From positions 1,523,869 through 1,587,868 of the forward strand of contig CAVUAT010000014.1 in the NCBI GenBank assembly GCA_963739545.1: a stretch of 64,000 bases of DNA, in the 5' to 3' direction. Under the pieces are notes generated by a model that saw nothing but the letters and a program-made list of their open reading frames with translations, was not told where the DNA came from and did no database searches. The DNA is from CAVUAT01 sp963739545. GTDB taxonomy: Bacteria; Actinomycetota; Thermoleophilia; Solirubrobacterales; 70-9. A program made the position numbers and the translations under genes. Each line of letters starts with the position of its first letter. Position 1 is the stretch's first letter. This document shows, piece by piece, positions 52,415 through 61,933 of the stretch.

Positions 52415-53510
52415 AGCGCGTGAACGCCGCCATCGATGGCTTCGGCGAGAAGTCCACGTTCAGCAGCCCGAAGGACTCGCAGAGGACGCAGTCGCCCCCG
52501 CCGCCGGGCGGCAGGTCGCGCCAGCTGAACCAGTCGACGCCGCCGATGCCGTAGCGCCCGCGGTTCCTTATCGCCCAGCTGAAGGACGCCGCGAGCGACG
52601 CACCTTGCCCGGCTATTCCCTTGTAGAGGCCGCGCCCGGCTGGCCCAGCGTTTGTCCCTGACCCCCAGCCGATCTCGGTCAGGTAGATCTTGGCCTTGTC
52701 GTGATGCTTGCGGATGATCTCCCTTCCACGGCTCACCTGCATCTCGATTCCCCTGACGTTGTGTGAATACGGATGCAGCGCGACCGCGTCGAACAGTCTC
52801 TGGGCTCCTTTGAACCGGTAGAGGCGGTCGAGGAACTTCCACATCGTCATCCCGGGGCGGGGCGGGATTCCATAGAGGCCGCCGAGCAGGATCCGGGCCG
52901 AGGGATCCTGGCTGCGAATCGCCGGCGAGGACACCTTGAGGAGGTCGTAGTAGGCCTTGGGAGTCGGCGCCGGACGCAGGTACTTGGGCGAATTCGGCTC
53001 GTTCCAAACCTGCCAGCGGGTAATCGGCCTAAATGGAGGGGAGTAGGAATCGAGCGGGTTCGACCAGAACGTGCCGCGCGACCCGTAGCGGCCGACCAGC
53101 GCGCTCAGTAGGGCCGGCCAGCCCGCGGTGCCCGCCGCTGAGAGGAGCGGGGTGACGCGGTCGCAATAGAACGCCGGGACAGCCGCGCAGTTTCTCGCCC
53201 ACTCGGGGCTTCCGAAGACGAAGGGAACCACTTCGACCCCGTTGCTGGCGGCTCCGGCGACGATTCGGTCAAACTCACGGAAATCGTAGGGGCCGTTCGG
53301 AGTCGGCTGGAGCTCGGCCCAGCCGAATGGCTGGCGAAGCACCTGCACCCCGGCCTGACCCATCCTCTGCAGGTCGAGATCGTTCGGCGAGGCAGCTGGG
53401 GTGACGCCGAAGAAGCCTTGGGGGAGGGCGGCGGCGGCCACCTGGGGCGCGGCGAGCGCGATGGCACAGGTGGCGACGATGGCGACACTTAACCTGCAAC
53501 ACGAGCGCAT
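52395..53510 (-). CDS. Secreted clan GH-A-like glycosidase (copy A, intact)
   Basis: A 371-residue protein with a signal peptide (VAIVATCAIALAAPQVAAAA), then QGFFGVTP and a TIM-barrel glycosidase resembling GH39/GH5 and PslG-like enzymes. The acid/base Glu is E171 in WNEPN. The nucleophile candidate is E279 in YLTEIGWGS. The C-terminal part is GGVDWFSWRD then CVLCESFGLL. It should cleave a polysaccharide at the cell surface. Next to a glycan cluster it may trim the organism's own polymer. Related, damaged copies lie at 53.7-56.7 kb. Confidence 0.8.
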   Translation of the reverse strand: MRSCCRLSVAIVATCAIALAAPQVAAAALPQGFFGVTPAASPNDLDLQRMGQAGVQVLRQPFGWAELQPTPNGPYDFREFDRIVAGAASNGVEVVPFVFGSPEWARNCAAVPAFYCDRVTPLLSAAGTAGWPALLSALVGRYGSRGTFWSNPLDSYSPPFRPITRWQVWNEPNSPKYLRPAPTPKAYYDLLKVSSPAIRSQDPSARILLGGLYGIPPRPGMTMWKFLDRLYRFKGAQRLFDAVALHPYSHNVRGIEMQVSRGREIIRKHHDKAKIYLTEIGWGSGTNAGPAGRGLYKGIAGQGASLAASFSWAIRNRGRYGIGGVDWFSWRDLPPGGGGDCVLCESFGLLNVDFSPKPSMAAFTRFTGGQP

Positions 53511-53666
53511 CGCGAGTCCTTCCGCTTCGGTCGGGTCCGGGAATCCGAATGCTTCGGGCAGGGATCGACACGCTCGCCTGGGCCCTTGAACCGCCGCGCT
53601 GCTCAGGCACAAGATCCCTTGGACGAATGGTCTAGAGCGGTCGTGGCAGAGACGTGGACGGCAGTG

Positions 53667-54065
53667 CTATTGGCCCCCGGTGAAGCCCACGTACGCACCG
53701 AAGGCCGGCTTGGACGAGCCGTCGGCGCCGAGCAGGCCGAAGCTCTCGCAAAGCACGCAGTTGCCGCCTGTACCCGCCGCTTCGTCGCGCCAGCTGAACC
53801 AGTCGACACCGCCGATTCGGTAGCGCTTCTTGTTCTTGAGCGCGAATTCGAACGACGCTTTCAACAGTGCTGCCTGTCCGCCCAGCCCCTTGTAGAGATT
53901 GCTCGGGCCGCTGCCCGATCCCCACCCGAGCTCCGTCAGGTAGATCTTCTTGCGGCTTGCGCCGCTCACGCCCAGTGCTTCACGCCCTCGCTCGAGTTGG
54001 TACTTGATTCCCTTGACGTTCGGGGAGTAGGGGTGGAGGGCCACACATCCGATCCGTCTCGGCAT
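53667..54065 (-). pseudogene. Glycosidase-like copy B, C-terminal fragment
   Basis: This matches only the last ~125 residues of copy A: VALHPYSPNVKGIKYQLERG, KIYLTELGWGSGSGPSNLYKG, RIGGVDWFSWRD and CVLCESFGLL. The nucleophile Glu is kept. The N-terminal barrel, signal peptide and acid/base Glu are missing. The sequence upstream (54066-54150) contains only a stray FGLLNGNKRLFE followed by a stop, perhaps the remnant of another copy's end. Confidence 0.65.
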
Positions 54066-54154
54066 CGGTCCGGACGCTGGCTTCTTGAGTTCGGGGCGCT
54101 TACTCGAACAGTCGTTTATTGCCGTTGAGCAGTCCGAAGGTCTCGAGAGGCGGG

Positions 54155-55295
54155 CTAGGAGCCGCCGGTGAATCTGGTGAACGCGCCCATTGCGGGCTTC
54201 GCCGACGAGTCGGCCCGGAGCAATCCGAAGGACTCGCAGAGCAGGCAGGCGCCGCCCTGCCCCTGCGGCAGATCGCGCCAGCTGAACCAGGAGACGCCAT
54301 CGACCCTATAGCGCTTGCGCTTGGCGGTGAGCAGCTTGAACGAGCTCTTTAGGATCGATCGCTGGCCCTTGATCCCCTTGTATAGGGAGCTGCCACGCTT
54401 GCCCTTGCGCTGTGAGCTCCAGCCAATCTCGGTCAGGGTGAGCGGAGTCCTGCTGTCCTTCCGCTTGCGCATCACCTTGCGGGCCTGCTCGAGCTGCAGC
54501 GTGATCCCGGCGAGGTCGGGCGAGTACGGGTGGACTGCGACGGCATCGATCAGCGACTTCGCCCCCTTGATCCGGTAGAGGCGATCCAGGAAGCGGGGCA
54601 TGCTGGTCCCGTTCGGTGGCGTCCCGAAGAGACCTCCGAGGAGATCTGGGCGCTTGGATCGACGCTGACGGATGGCGCCCACGGTGGTAGACAGCAACTG
54701 GCAGTAGGCCTGGGGAGTGGGCTAGGGTCTGAGGAAGGTCGAAGAGTTCGGCTCGTTCCAGACCTGCCATCGCGTGATCGGCTTGAACGGCGGGCGAAGG
54801 TGTCGGAGGTGTTCGACCAAAGCTGCCCGTTGGTCCGTAGCGGGATGTCAGGGCCGCCGCGAACGCGGGCCACCCGGTCCGTCCCGCGCTGCCTCTCAAC
54901 GGATCGACTCGATCGCAATAGCTCGCCGGGACCCCCGTGCAGTCTCGAGCCCATGCCGGGGTCCCAAACAGAAAGGGAAGCAGGGCGATCCCCTGCTCCG
55001 CGGATCGCGCCACGATGCGGTCGCTGTCGGTGAAATCGTAGGGCCCGCCCTGCGTCGGCTGGATCTCGCCCCAGTTGATCATCACTCTAAGCGTGCCCAC
55101 CCTCGCCTTGCCCATTCGGGCAAGGTCAGCGTCGGTGGGGGAGATCGTTGGGGTGACGCCATAGAACCCGGCCGGCGCCTTCGCGTGGGCGGCAGGGGCG
55201 GACGCCAGTACGGCCGCGGCCACCACCGCGGCCAGCGGAGCCGTGATTGCGAGCGCGCGGCGGCGCGCGGCGCTTCGATCCTGCCGGAGGCTCAT
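54155..55295 (-). pseudogene. Glycosidase-like copy C, amber codon and frameshift
   Basis: ATG 55295 begins a signal peptide ending AAHAKAPAGFYGVTP, and the barrel proceeds in one frame to SRYGPTGSF. The match then moves to another frame (LWSNTSDTF, WQVWNEPNSSTFLRP). It hits an in-frame TAG at 54724-54722 where copy A has Ala (LRPAPTPKAY). From there one frame continues intact to the stop (LFGTPPNGTSMPRFLDRLYR, LTLTEIGWSSQ, CLLCESFGLL). The nonsense codon plus at least one shift make this a likely pseudogene. Confidence 0.65.
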
Positions 55296-55335
55296 CGGTA
55301 GCGAGAACACCGGGAGACGATGATGGTTGCGAATC

Positions 55336-56103
55336 TCAGAAGGCGCCGTTTCGGCGAGCCACGGCGGGCAGGGTCAGCATCAGCAGTCTCAGGTCGCGAG
55401 CGAGCGAGAGATTCTCGACGTAATCGAGTTCGACCGCGAGGCGCTCCGTGAATGTGAGATGGGCGCGGCCGTTGACCTGCATCGGCCCGGTGACCCCCGG
55501 CTTCACCTCGAGCCGAAACCGCTGATCTTGCTCGTAGCGCTCAACCAGCTCAACCTGCTCCGGGCGCGGCCCGACGATGCTCATGTCGCCTCGAATCACG
55601 TTGATCAACTGCGGCAACTCTCGATCGAGGGCTCGCATCAATGCGGGCCAGCGGCTTCGACCTGAAGCTGAGCGCAGGGGCGTGACGCGGTCGCAGAAGG
55701 CGGCGGGCACCCCGGCGCAGTTGCGCGCCCACGAGGGCGTTCCATAGATGAACGGGCGCATCGTGATTCCCTGGCTCGCTGCGTTTGCGACTACCCGATC
55801 TGTGTCGGCGAAGTTGTAGCTGCCGGGATTCGGCTCCAACCCGGCCCACCCGAACGGCTGGCGCAACACGCCCACGCGCGCAGCGCCCATCCGCTGCAGG
55901 TCGGCGTTGGTCGCCGCTGAGCTCGAGGTCACCCCGAAGAACCCGGCTGGGCCTTTGGCCTGGGCGGGAGCGGACATCGGTGCGAGGGACAGGACCATTG
56001 CAGCCGCCAACGCTCCCACAAAGGCCGCTGCTGGCGCAGCGGCCTTTGGGGCCCTCGGTGCGCCGCTTGCGCGGCGCGGGCTTGAGTTGCCGGAATCGAT
56101 CAT
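55336..56103 (-). CDS. In-frame chimera: glycosidase N-terminus joined to sugar-transferase C-terminus (copy D)
   Basis: ATG 56103 opens a 255-residue frame with no stop. Residues 1-~155 match copy A (AQAKGPAGFFGVT, LRQPFGWAGLEPN, YGTPSWARNCAGVPAAFCDRVTPL, RWPALMRAL). The rest is the C-terminal part of a bacterial sugar transferase: ELPQLINVIRGDMSIVGPRP, FRLEVKPGVTGPMQVNGRAHL and LAVELDYVENLSL. The join is at about 55621-55640. Neither half keeps a full catalytic unit, so no activity is expected unless the halves are misassembled pieces of two genes. Confidence 0.6.
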   Translation of the reverse strand: MIDSGNSSPRRASGAPRAPKAAAPAAAFVGALAAAMVLSLAPMSAPAQAKGPAGFFGVTSSSAATNADLQRMGAARVGVLRQPFGWAGLEPNPGSYNFADTDRVVANAASQGITMRPFIYGTPSWARNCAGVPAAFCDRVTPLRSASGRSRWPALMRALDRELPQLINVIRGDMSIVGPRPEQVELVERYEQDQRFRLEVKPGVTGPMQVNGRAHLTFTERLAVELDYVENLSLARDLRLLMLTLPAVARRNGAF

Positions 56104-56182
56104 CAAGTTCACTCTAAGTCGCGTCGCGGACAGGCTGGAGCCGAGTCTCACAGAACACTGCCGCGGTTCCCGGGTTGCGGTC

Positions 56183-56690
56183 CTAGTAGGCGCCGTCTCT
56201 TCGCACGACGGCACCCACGGTCAACGCCAGCAACCGCAGATCGCGGCTCAGCGAGAGGTTCTCGATGTAGTCGAGCTCGACCGCGAGACGCTCGGCGAAG
56301 GTCAGGTTGCCCCGCCCGTTCACCTGCATCGGGCCGGTGAGCCCGGGCTTGACCTCGAGCCTGAAGCGGTGCTCGGGCGCATAGCGCTCGACGAGCTCGA
56401 CCTGCTCAGGCCCTCCGCGACCGACCGCATCGTCGCCCGCGCGGCGCAGAACAGGATCACGCTGCTTGCTCCTGGTCGCTGTCCTGATCAAGCTCGATAG
56501 CCGCGGTCCCGTGCGCGCGGGCCCATCGCCGCCAGGTCTTCGTCGGTCGGCGTCGAGGTGGTGTGACCCCGTAGAAGCCGGCCGGGGCCTTCGCCGCGGC
56601 GCCCGCCGGAGCGCTCGTGCCGGCGATCAGGCATGCCGAGGCGGCCAGGAGAGCGGCGGCCAGGCGCCGACCTTCGAGCCGCCGCCTCAT
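56183..56690 (-). pseudogene. Mosaic of glycosidase N-terminus, short inverted segment and sugar-transferase C-terminus (copy E)
   Basis: From ATG 56690 a signal peptide leads to KAPAGFYGVTP, then a shift, and the next frame gives PTDEDLAAMG. From ~56515 to ~56415 the coding sense is on the plus strand instead: TDRIVARAAQNRITLL (glycosidase) followed by LVAVLIKLDSRGPV (sugar transferase). Below ~56415 the minus strand resumes with PEQVELVERYAPEHRFRLEVKPGLTGPMQVNGRG to the end of a sugar transferase. Turning the ~100-base segment around restores one orientation throughout, giving a chimera like copy D. Confidence 0.55.
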
Positions 56691-57160
56691 GCGGAGCCGC
56701 CCTTCCGCCGTCGTCCGAGCGCCACTGCCGCGGCCACGATCAGCGCAAGCGCGCCGACCAGCGCCAGCGATGGGCCGGTGCCGATCCCGCCCGTCGCAGC
56801 GGAGATGACGGACCGCTCGTCGTCAGAGGAGGAGGGAGCGCGCCGGGTGGAGGAGGAGGAGGCGGGCCGAGCGCCGGTCGGGCCCGGCGCACCGAGCTCG
56901 CGCGCCGTCGCCACGGTCGCGAGCTCGCGGCCCTCCACCGTGTCCGGGATCTTCTTGAGTACCGAGGGGGGAAGGTCGCCCGGGCGGGCGGCGGGCGGGG
57001 TGTCGCCCACCTCGTCGTCGCCGCCGGCCGAAGCCCCCTGCAGGGTGTACTCGTCGGTAGCGGGCCCCGCAAGTGCGGTGCCGGGAACGGCTACGAGCGT
57101 CGCCAGCGATATAGCGAGAACGATCGTCGCCCACCTAGACTTGTCGAAGAAGCTGGTCAT
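56687..57160 (-). CDS. Secreted, C-terminally anchored surface protein of unknown function
   Basis: A 157-residue protein with a signal peptide (WATIVLAISLATLVAVPGTALA), an acidic Pro/Ser-rich middle and a C-terminal anchor: a hydrophobic helix (SLALVGALALIVAAAVAL) ending GRRRKGGSA. This is the layout of wall-sorted proteins, but no LPxTG is present. Its stop overlaps the ATG of copy E (ATGA), and the gene diverges from the O-antigen ligase gene. No family was recognised. Confidence 0.65.
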   Translation of the reverse strand: MTSFFDKSRWATIVLAISLATLVAVPGTALAGPATDEYTLQGASAGGDDEVGDTPPAARPGDLPPSVLKKIPDTVEGRELATVATARELGAPGPTGARPASSSSTRRAPSSSDDERSVISAATGGIGTGPSLALVGALALIVAAAVALGRRRKGGSA

Positions 57161-57212
57161 TAGGATTGCCTTCGGCCGGGGTCCCGACGGTCAGTAGCGC
57201 CTTTCCGCACAG

Positions 57213-59120
57213 ATGATGCCCAAACACACCGGAACGTGGTTCGTTGCGGCCGCCGTCGTGGCCCTCGCCTTGCCAGCGGGAGGGTACTCGCTGGAGTTGC
57301 AAGCAGCGATCACGATCGGTGTCTGGATCGCTGTGATCGCGGCGCTGGCGAGCGGGGCCTTCCCGAGGGCGCCGATGCCGCGGGAAGCGTGCTGGGCGGG
57401 CGCGCTCCTTCTGGCGCTCGCGTTGCTCACGGGGATCTCGATGGCCTGGGCAAGCGACGATGGAGCCGCGTACGCCGAGACGGTGCGCGCCTTCGGCTAC
57501 TTGGGCTGCTTCGCGCTCGTGGTGTGCGCTTCGCGGCGCGCCAGCGCGCGCTATTGGCTGATGGGCCTGGCCATCGGCGTCGTGGCGGTCGCCGCGCTGG
57601 CAGCAGGCAGTCGCCTCGTGCCCTTCCTGCCCGGCGACGACCGCGAGATCGCGGCGCTGCTTCCCGCGGCGAACGGCAGGCTCAGCTACCCGATCGACTA
57701 CTGGAACGGTCTCGGGGCCCTGCTTGCTCTCGGCGGAGTGCTGGTCGCCTGGCTCGGGGGCAACGCAGGGAAGCAGATGCAACGGGCGCTCGCCGCCGCC
57801 GCGCTTCCCCTGCTCGGGCTGACCCTCTACCTCACCTCCTCGCGCGGGGCCATCGCCGCTCTCGCCATCGGGCTCGTAACGCTCATGGCGCTCGATCGCG
57901 CCAGGCTGCGGGTGCTGGCGACGCTCGCGATCGGCGGTGCCGCCACGCTTGTGCCGGTCCTGCTGGCGAGTCGCCGCCCCGAGTTGCTGGACGGCGTCAA
58001 CAGCAGCACGGCTGAGTCCCAGGGTGCGGTGGTCCTCGTCGCGACACTCGCGGCGATGGCCGTCGCCGGCGTGGCCGCCTGGTCGCTTGACGCGCGCGTC
58101 TCGCGGCTGCGCTTGAGCCCATCCAGGCGAGCGCTTCGCGGCGCCGCGGCGGCAGGCGTCGTCGTGGTCGCGATCGCAGCCGTCGCGGCTAACCCCGGCC
58201 AGCGCTGGGACGAGTTCAGGGACATCCCGGAGGCGGCACCGGCCGGAGAGAACGGCTTCGTCGCCCAGCACTTCTCGAGCGGAAGCGGCAATGGTCGCTA
58301 CCAGTTCTGGGGCGAGGCGGTCGACGCCGTCGAGGAGGAGCCCGTGCGGGGCATCGGCGCCGGCGGCTATCGGGCGTACTGGAGCGAGCACGCGCCCATC
58401 GACCAGCGGGCGAAGAACGCGCACTCCCTCTACCTCGAGACGCTGGCCGAGCTCGGGCCGCTCGGACTCCTGCTCGTGCTCGCCTTCTTCGGCATCGGGC
58501 TCGCCTCCGGGGTGGCGGCGTGGCGGTCGGAGCGGCTCCCGGAGTCGGTCGCGGGTTTAGCGATGCTGGTGACCGGTGCGGTGTCGGCGGGCATCGATTT
58601 CACCTGGGAGATCCCGGCCGTGTTCGCACCGGTTGTCGTGTCGGTCGCGCTCCTGACGGGGCCGGCGCTACCCCGGGACGCCGGCCGGGACGGCCGCACC
58701 GTCGGCTACGGGTGGGCATTCGCGACGATCGCAGTGGGCTGGATCGCTTTCCTGCTTGCCGGAGACGCCTTCCTGGCCGAAAGAAACATCACCCAGAGCA
58801 GGGACGCCGCCGGCCGTGGGGACTACGAGGAGGCCCTGGATGGAGCCGCCGGCGCGGTCGCGCTGCAGCCCTGGGCGGCCGAGCCCCGCCTCCAGCTCGC
58901 GCTCGTGAAGGAGGCGGACGGGTCGCCCCAGGAGGCGGTCGAAGCCGTCGCGGAAGCGACCGAAAGGGCCCCCGATGACTGGCGCATGTGGCTGGCTCGG
59001 GCCAGGATCGAGGTACGAGCTGGGGACGTGCAGGGCGGGCTGCGCTCGCTCGCGCGCGCCCGCGAGCTGAATCCCCGCTCGCCCGTCTTCGCCGAGGGAG
59101 CGACCCCTGCCTCCCCGTAG
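57213..59120 (+). CDS. O-antigen ligase/polymerase-family protein with C-terminal TPR
   Basis: A 635-residue membrane protein with about twelve helices. A large extracytoplasmic loop (PGQRWDEFRDIPEAA to HAPIDQRAKNAHSLYLETLAELG) contains the NAHSLYLE-type motif of the Wzy_C/WaaL family. The last ~110 residues are soluble TPR-like repeats (DYEEALDGAAGAVALQP, DWRMWLARARIEVRAGDVQGGLRSLARARELNP). It would polymerise or transfer a lipid-linked glycan outside the membrane. This is the longest undamaged gene of the polysaccharide region. Confidence 0.85.
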   Translation: MMPKHTGTWFVAAAVVALALPAGGYSLELQAAITIGVWIAVIAALASGAFPRAPMPREACWAGALLLALALLTGISMAWASDDGAAYAETVRAFGYLGCFALVVCASRRASARYWLMGLAIGVVAVAALAAGSRLVPFLPGDDREIAALLPAANGRLSYPIDYWNGLGALLALGGVLVAWLGGNAGKQMQRALAAAALPLLGLTLYLTSSRGAIAALAIGLVTLMALDRARLRVLATLAIGGAATLVPVLLASRRPELLDGVNSSTAESQGAVVLVATLAAMAVAGVAAWSLDARVSRLRLSPSRRALRGAAAAGVVVVAIAAVAANPGQRWDEFRDIPEAAPAGENGFVAQHFSSGSGNGRYQFWGEAVDAVEEEPVRGIGAGGYRAYWSEHAPIDQRAKNAHSLYLETLAELGPLGLLLVLAFFGIGLASGVAAWRSERLPESVAGLAMLVTGAVSAGIDFTWEIPAVFAPVVVSVALLTGPALPRDAGRDGRTVGYGWAFATIAVGWIAFLLAGDAFLAERNITQSRDAAGRGDYEEALDGAAGAVALQPWAAEPRLQLALVKEADGSPQEAVEAVAEATERAPDDWRMWLARARIEVRAGDVQGGLRSLARARELNPRSPVFAEGATPASP

Positions 59121-59229
59121 ACGCGCCAGGGGCCATCGGCTAGGCTGGAATCCAGGTTGGGCTGGGGGCTTGAAGGAGGCTGGGAGCTCGAAGGAGAGGT
59201 CAGGGAGCGTTACGGAGCACGCAGCGGAG

Positions 59230-59943
59230 ATGAGACTGAGCAGCGAACCGACAGCGGGAGCCGAGCCGGTGCTTCCGCTCGCCCATGCCGTCGGTCCCGA
59301 CGCCGATGCAACCCCCGTGATCGCCGCGCGCACGGGGCAGCGCTGGTGGCGCGACTCGCTTCGCCGCCGCCTGCTTGCGGGTGCCGACCTGCTGGCGGTG
59401 GTACTCGCGTCGGCGCTTGTGCTGAGCGGGGACGCGACGAGGTTGTGGGCGCTCGCCTTTCTGCCTGCCTGGCTCCTGATGACGAAGCTGCTTGGGCTTT
59501 ACGACCGCGACCATCGCGCCATCCGCCATCTAACCATCGACGAGGTCCCGGCGATCTTCGCGTCGGCCCTGGGGAGCTTCAGCCTGGTGGGCTTCCTCAC
59601 CCTGACCGCGGGGGAGGGGTTGACCACGCCGCGGCGCAGCTGCACGAGGTGGTCAGCTTCGGCGAGCTCGAGCAGCCGATGTTCAAGCTCCGCGACGACC
59701 CCCGCATGACCCGGGTGGGCCGGGTGTTGCGGACGATCAGCGTCGACGAGCTGCAGCTGCTCAACGTCCTCCGCGGTCAGATGAGCATCGTCGGCCCCCG
59801 TCCCGAGCAGATCGAGCTCCCTGACCTTCGCCGAGCGACTGGCCGTCGAGCTCGACTACGTCGAGAACGTCTCGCTCTCGCGCGACCTGCGGATCCTGGC
59901 CCTGACCGTGCCGACAGTCCTGCACCGGCGCGGCGCCTACTGA
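59230..59943 (+). pseudogene. Undecaprenyl-phosphate sugar transferase, internally deleted
   Basis: The N-terminal membrane part (RRRLLAGADLLAVVLASALVL, LLMTKLLGLYDRDHRAI, TIDEVPAIFASALGSFSL) belongs to the WbaP/WcaJ family. After GEGL a jump in frame and sequence leads to LHEVVSFGELEQPMFKLRDDPRMTRVGR, skipping the central membrane region and the KLDSxGPVFF block. A second jump after GPRPEQIEL skips about 30 residues to LTFAERLAVELDYVENVSLSRDLR and the natural end GAY. As written it could not prime glycan synthesis. Confidence 0.6.
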
Positions 59944-60001
59944 GGGTGGTTGCGGTGCCCGGGGCCCCGGGCCTGGCTCGCGCGTTCGGGGTTCGCCTCC
60001 G

Positions 60002-60954
60002 ATGAGCGGCTGCCCGGCCTGCAGCTCCCCCACGACGCCCTGGCGCGGGGCCACGGCTGCCGACGCTCCGCGGACGCGCTACGAGCTCGACAGGTGTCCC
60101 GCCTGCGGCACGGCCTGCCTGGCGGATCCCGTCAAGGCCAGTCCCGCGCTGTACTCGCAGGGGACTTACTCGGCGGGGCCCGGCCGCCTCGATTGGCTGG
60201 TCGCGCCGCTGCGGCGTTTCCTCGCATTCGACCGGCGCCGGCTGCTCGGGCCGCTGCCCGATTCTGCGCGCATCCTCGACGTGGGCGCGGGGCGTGGGCG
60301 GCTCGCCGCCGACCTGGCTGCGAGGGGGTCCCAGGTCGTCGCGATCGAGCCGGCTGCCGGCGCCGCCGCCGACGCTCGATGTCGCGGCGTCGACGTCCGG
60401 GCGGTCGCGCTCGAGGAGGCCGTCTTTCCGGACGGGCGGTTCGACCGGGTCGTCGTCTGGCATGCGCTCGAGCACCTTGAGGACCCGGCGGCCGGCCTGC
60501 GGCGGATCCGCCCGTGGATCGCCCCGAGCGGGGGGATCGTCATTGCTGTTCCGAACCTCGCGAGCCTGCAGGCGCGCGTCGGCGGCGACCGCTGGTTTCA
60601 TCAGGACGTGCCCAGGCACCGCATGCATCTGACGCCCGCCGGCGTTCGGGCAATGCTCGAGCGCGCGGCTACAGACCGCCCCATGCAGGCACGTGATGCT
60701 CGACCAGAACCCATTCGGGATGTGGCTGACGCTCCTGAATCGCCTCACCAGTCGCCCACGACGTGCCCTTCCGCTTCCTGAAGCGGGAACTGGGCTATGC
60801 GCGTCGCCGCGACGCGGTTCGCGACGCCGCGGTGGTCGCGGTTGCCGGGCCGCTGCTGGCCCCGTCGCGGTGCTGCTGGAGCCGGCGCGGGGTTGTCGGA
60901 AGGGGCGGGACGGTGGTGGTCGAGGCGACGTTGCCGCCCGCAAAGGCGAGGTAG
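60002..60954 (+). pseudogene. SAM-dependent methyltransferase with zinc-ribbon N-terminus, frameshifted C-terminus
   Basis: ATG 60002 begins CPACSSPTTPW and CPACGTACLAD, two CxxC pairs of a zinc ribbon. A class I methyltransferase follows (LDVGAGRGRLAADLAARG motif I, FDRVVVWHALEHLEDP, IAVPNLASLQARVGGDRWFHQDVPRH). Near 60670 and 60760 the frame changes twice (LLDQNPFGMWLTLLNRLTS, then FRFLKRELGYARR) before a stop at 60952-60954. It probably methylates a sugar or lipid-linked glycan precursor. Confidence 0.65.
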
Positions 60955-60957
60955 TGC

Positions 60958-61933
60958 GTGACCGCGACGGTGATCGTCCCGACGTTTCGAGGGGCGGAGC
61001 GAATCGGCTCGTTGCTCGATTCGCTTCGCCGGCAGACGGCCGGGCACCAGGTGCTTGGTCGTCGACAACGGCTCCACGGACGGAACGGCCGAGCGTGCTC
61101 GCCCGCTACCCGGAGGTCGAGTCGATCCGGCTCGATCGCAACGCCGGCTTCGGGCGGGCCGTTAACCTCGCGGCGCGGCGAGCCGACGGCGACTCCCTCG
61201 TCCTGGTGAACGACGACTGCGTCTGCGACGACGGGTTCGTCGAGCGGATCATCGCCCCGCTCGGAGGGGGACGTAGTGATGTCGGCGGGCGTGCTGCGCG
61301 ACCACGTGGACCCGGACCTGATCGACACCGCCGGGATGGAGCTGAGCTCGACCCTGCATGGTCTTCGACTACCTGCACGGGCAGCCGCTCGAGGCCCTCG
61401 ACTCGGCTCCCGGACCGATCGGGCCGTCGGCGGCGGCCGCCGGCGTTCGACCGAGCGGCCTTCCTCGACGCGGGCGGCTTCGACGAGGCCCTGTTCGCCT
61501 ACTGGGAGGACGTCGACCTCGTCCTGCGGCTGCGGCTCGGCGGGAGGCCGGTGCGCCTTCTGCCCTGACGCGCGGGGCACCCATGCGCACTCGGCCACGC
61601 TGGGATCGGGCTCGGCGGCCAAGAACCGGCTGATGGGATTCGGCCGCGGCTACGTGCTCCGGAAGTGGTCGGTGGCCCGGGGGTCGCGCGCGCTGAGGGT
61701 GCTCGCGGAGGAGGCGTCGCTCTGCGCGGGCCAGGCGCTGATCGACCGCAACGCCGTCGGGCTGACGCGCGCGCGTTCGGGGATGCGCGGGCTGCGCGCC
61801 GCTGTCTTCGGGTATCCGGGCGACCTGCTCCGCAGCTACGACCGCCGGGCCTGCGAGGCGACCTTCGGCGCCGGCTGGCGCGGCGGCGTCGCCTGCGCGA
61901 GGCGGCGGGAGGAGCCACCGCGGGAGGGGCTGA
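60958..61933 (+). pseudogene. Family 2 glycosyltransferase (rhamnosyltransferase-like), frameshifted
   Basis: GTG 60958, preceded by GAGGT, begins TATVIVPTFRGAERIGSLLDSLRRQ. The GT2 parts then alternate among frames: VVDNGSTDGTAER, YPEVESIRLDRNAGFGRAVNLAARRADGD, SLVLVNDDCVCDDGFVERI (DD metal site), AFLDAGGFDEALFAYWEDVDL (catalytic ED) and KNRLMGFGRGYVLRKWSVARG. At least five shifts occur in under 1 kb. It would add sugars to a surface polysaccharide. The 3' boundary is inferred from the next start. Confidence 0.6.
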
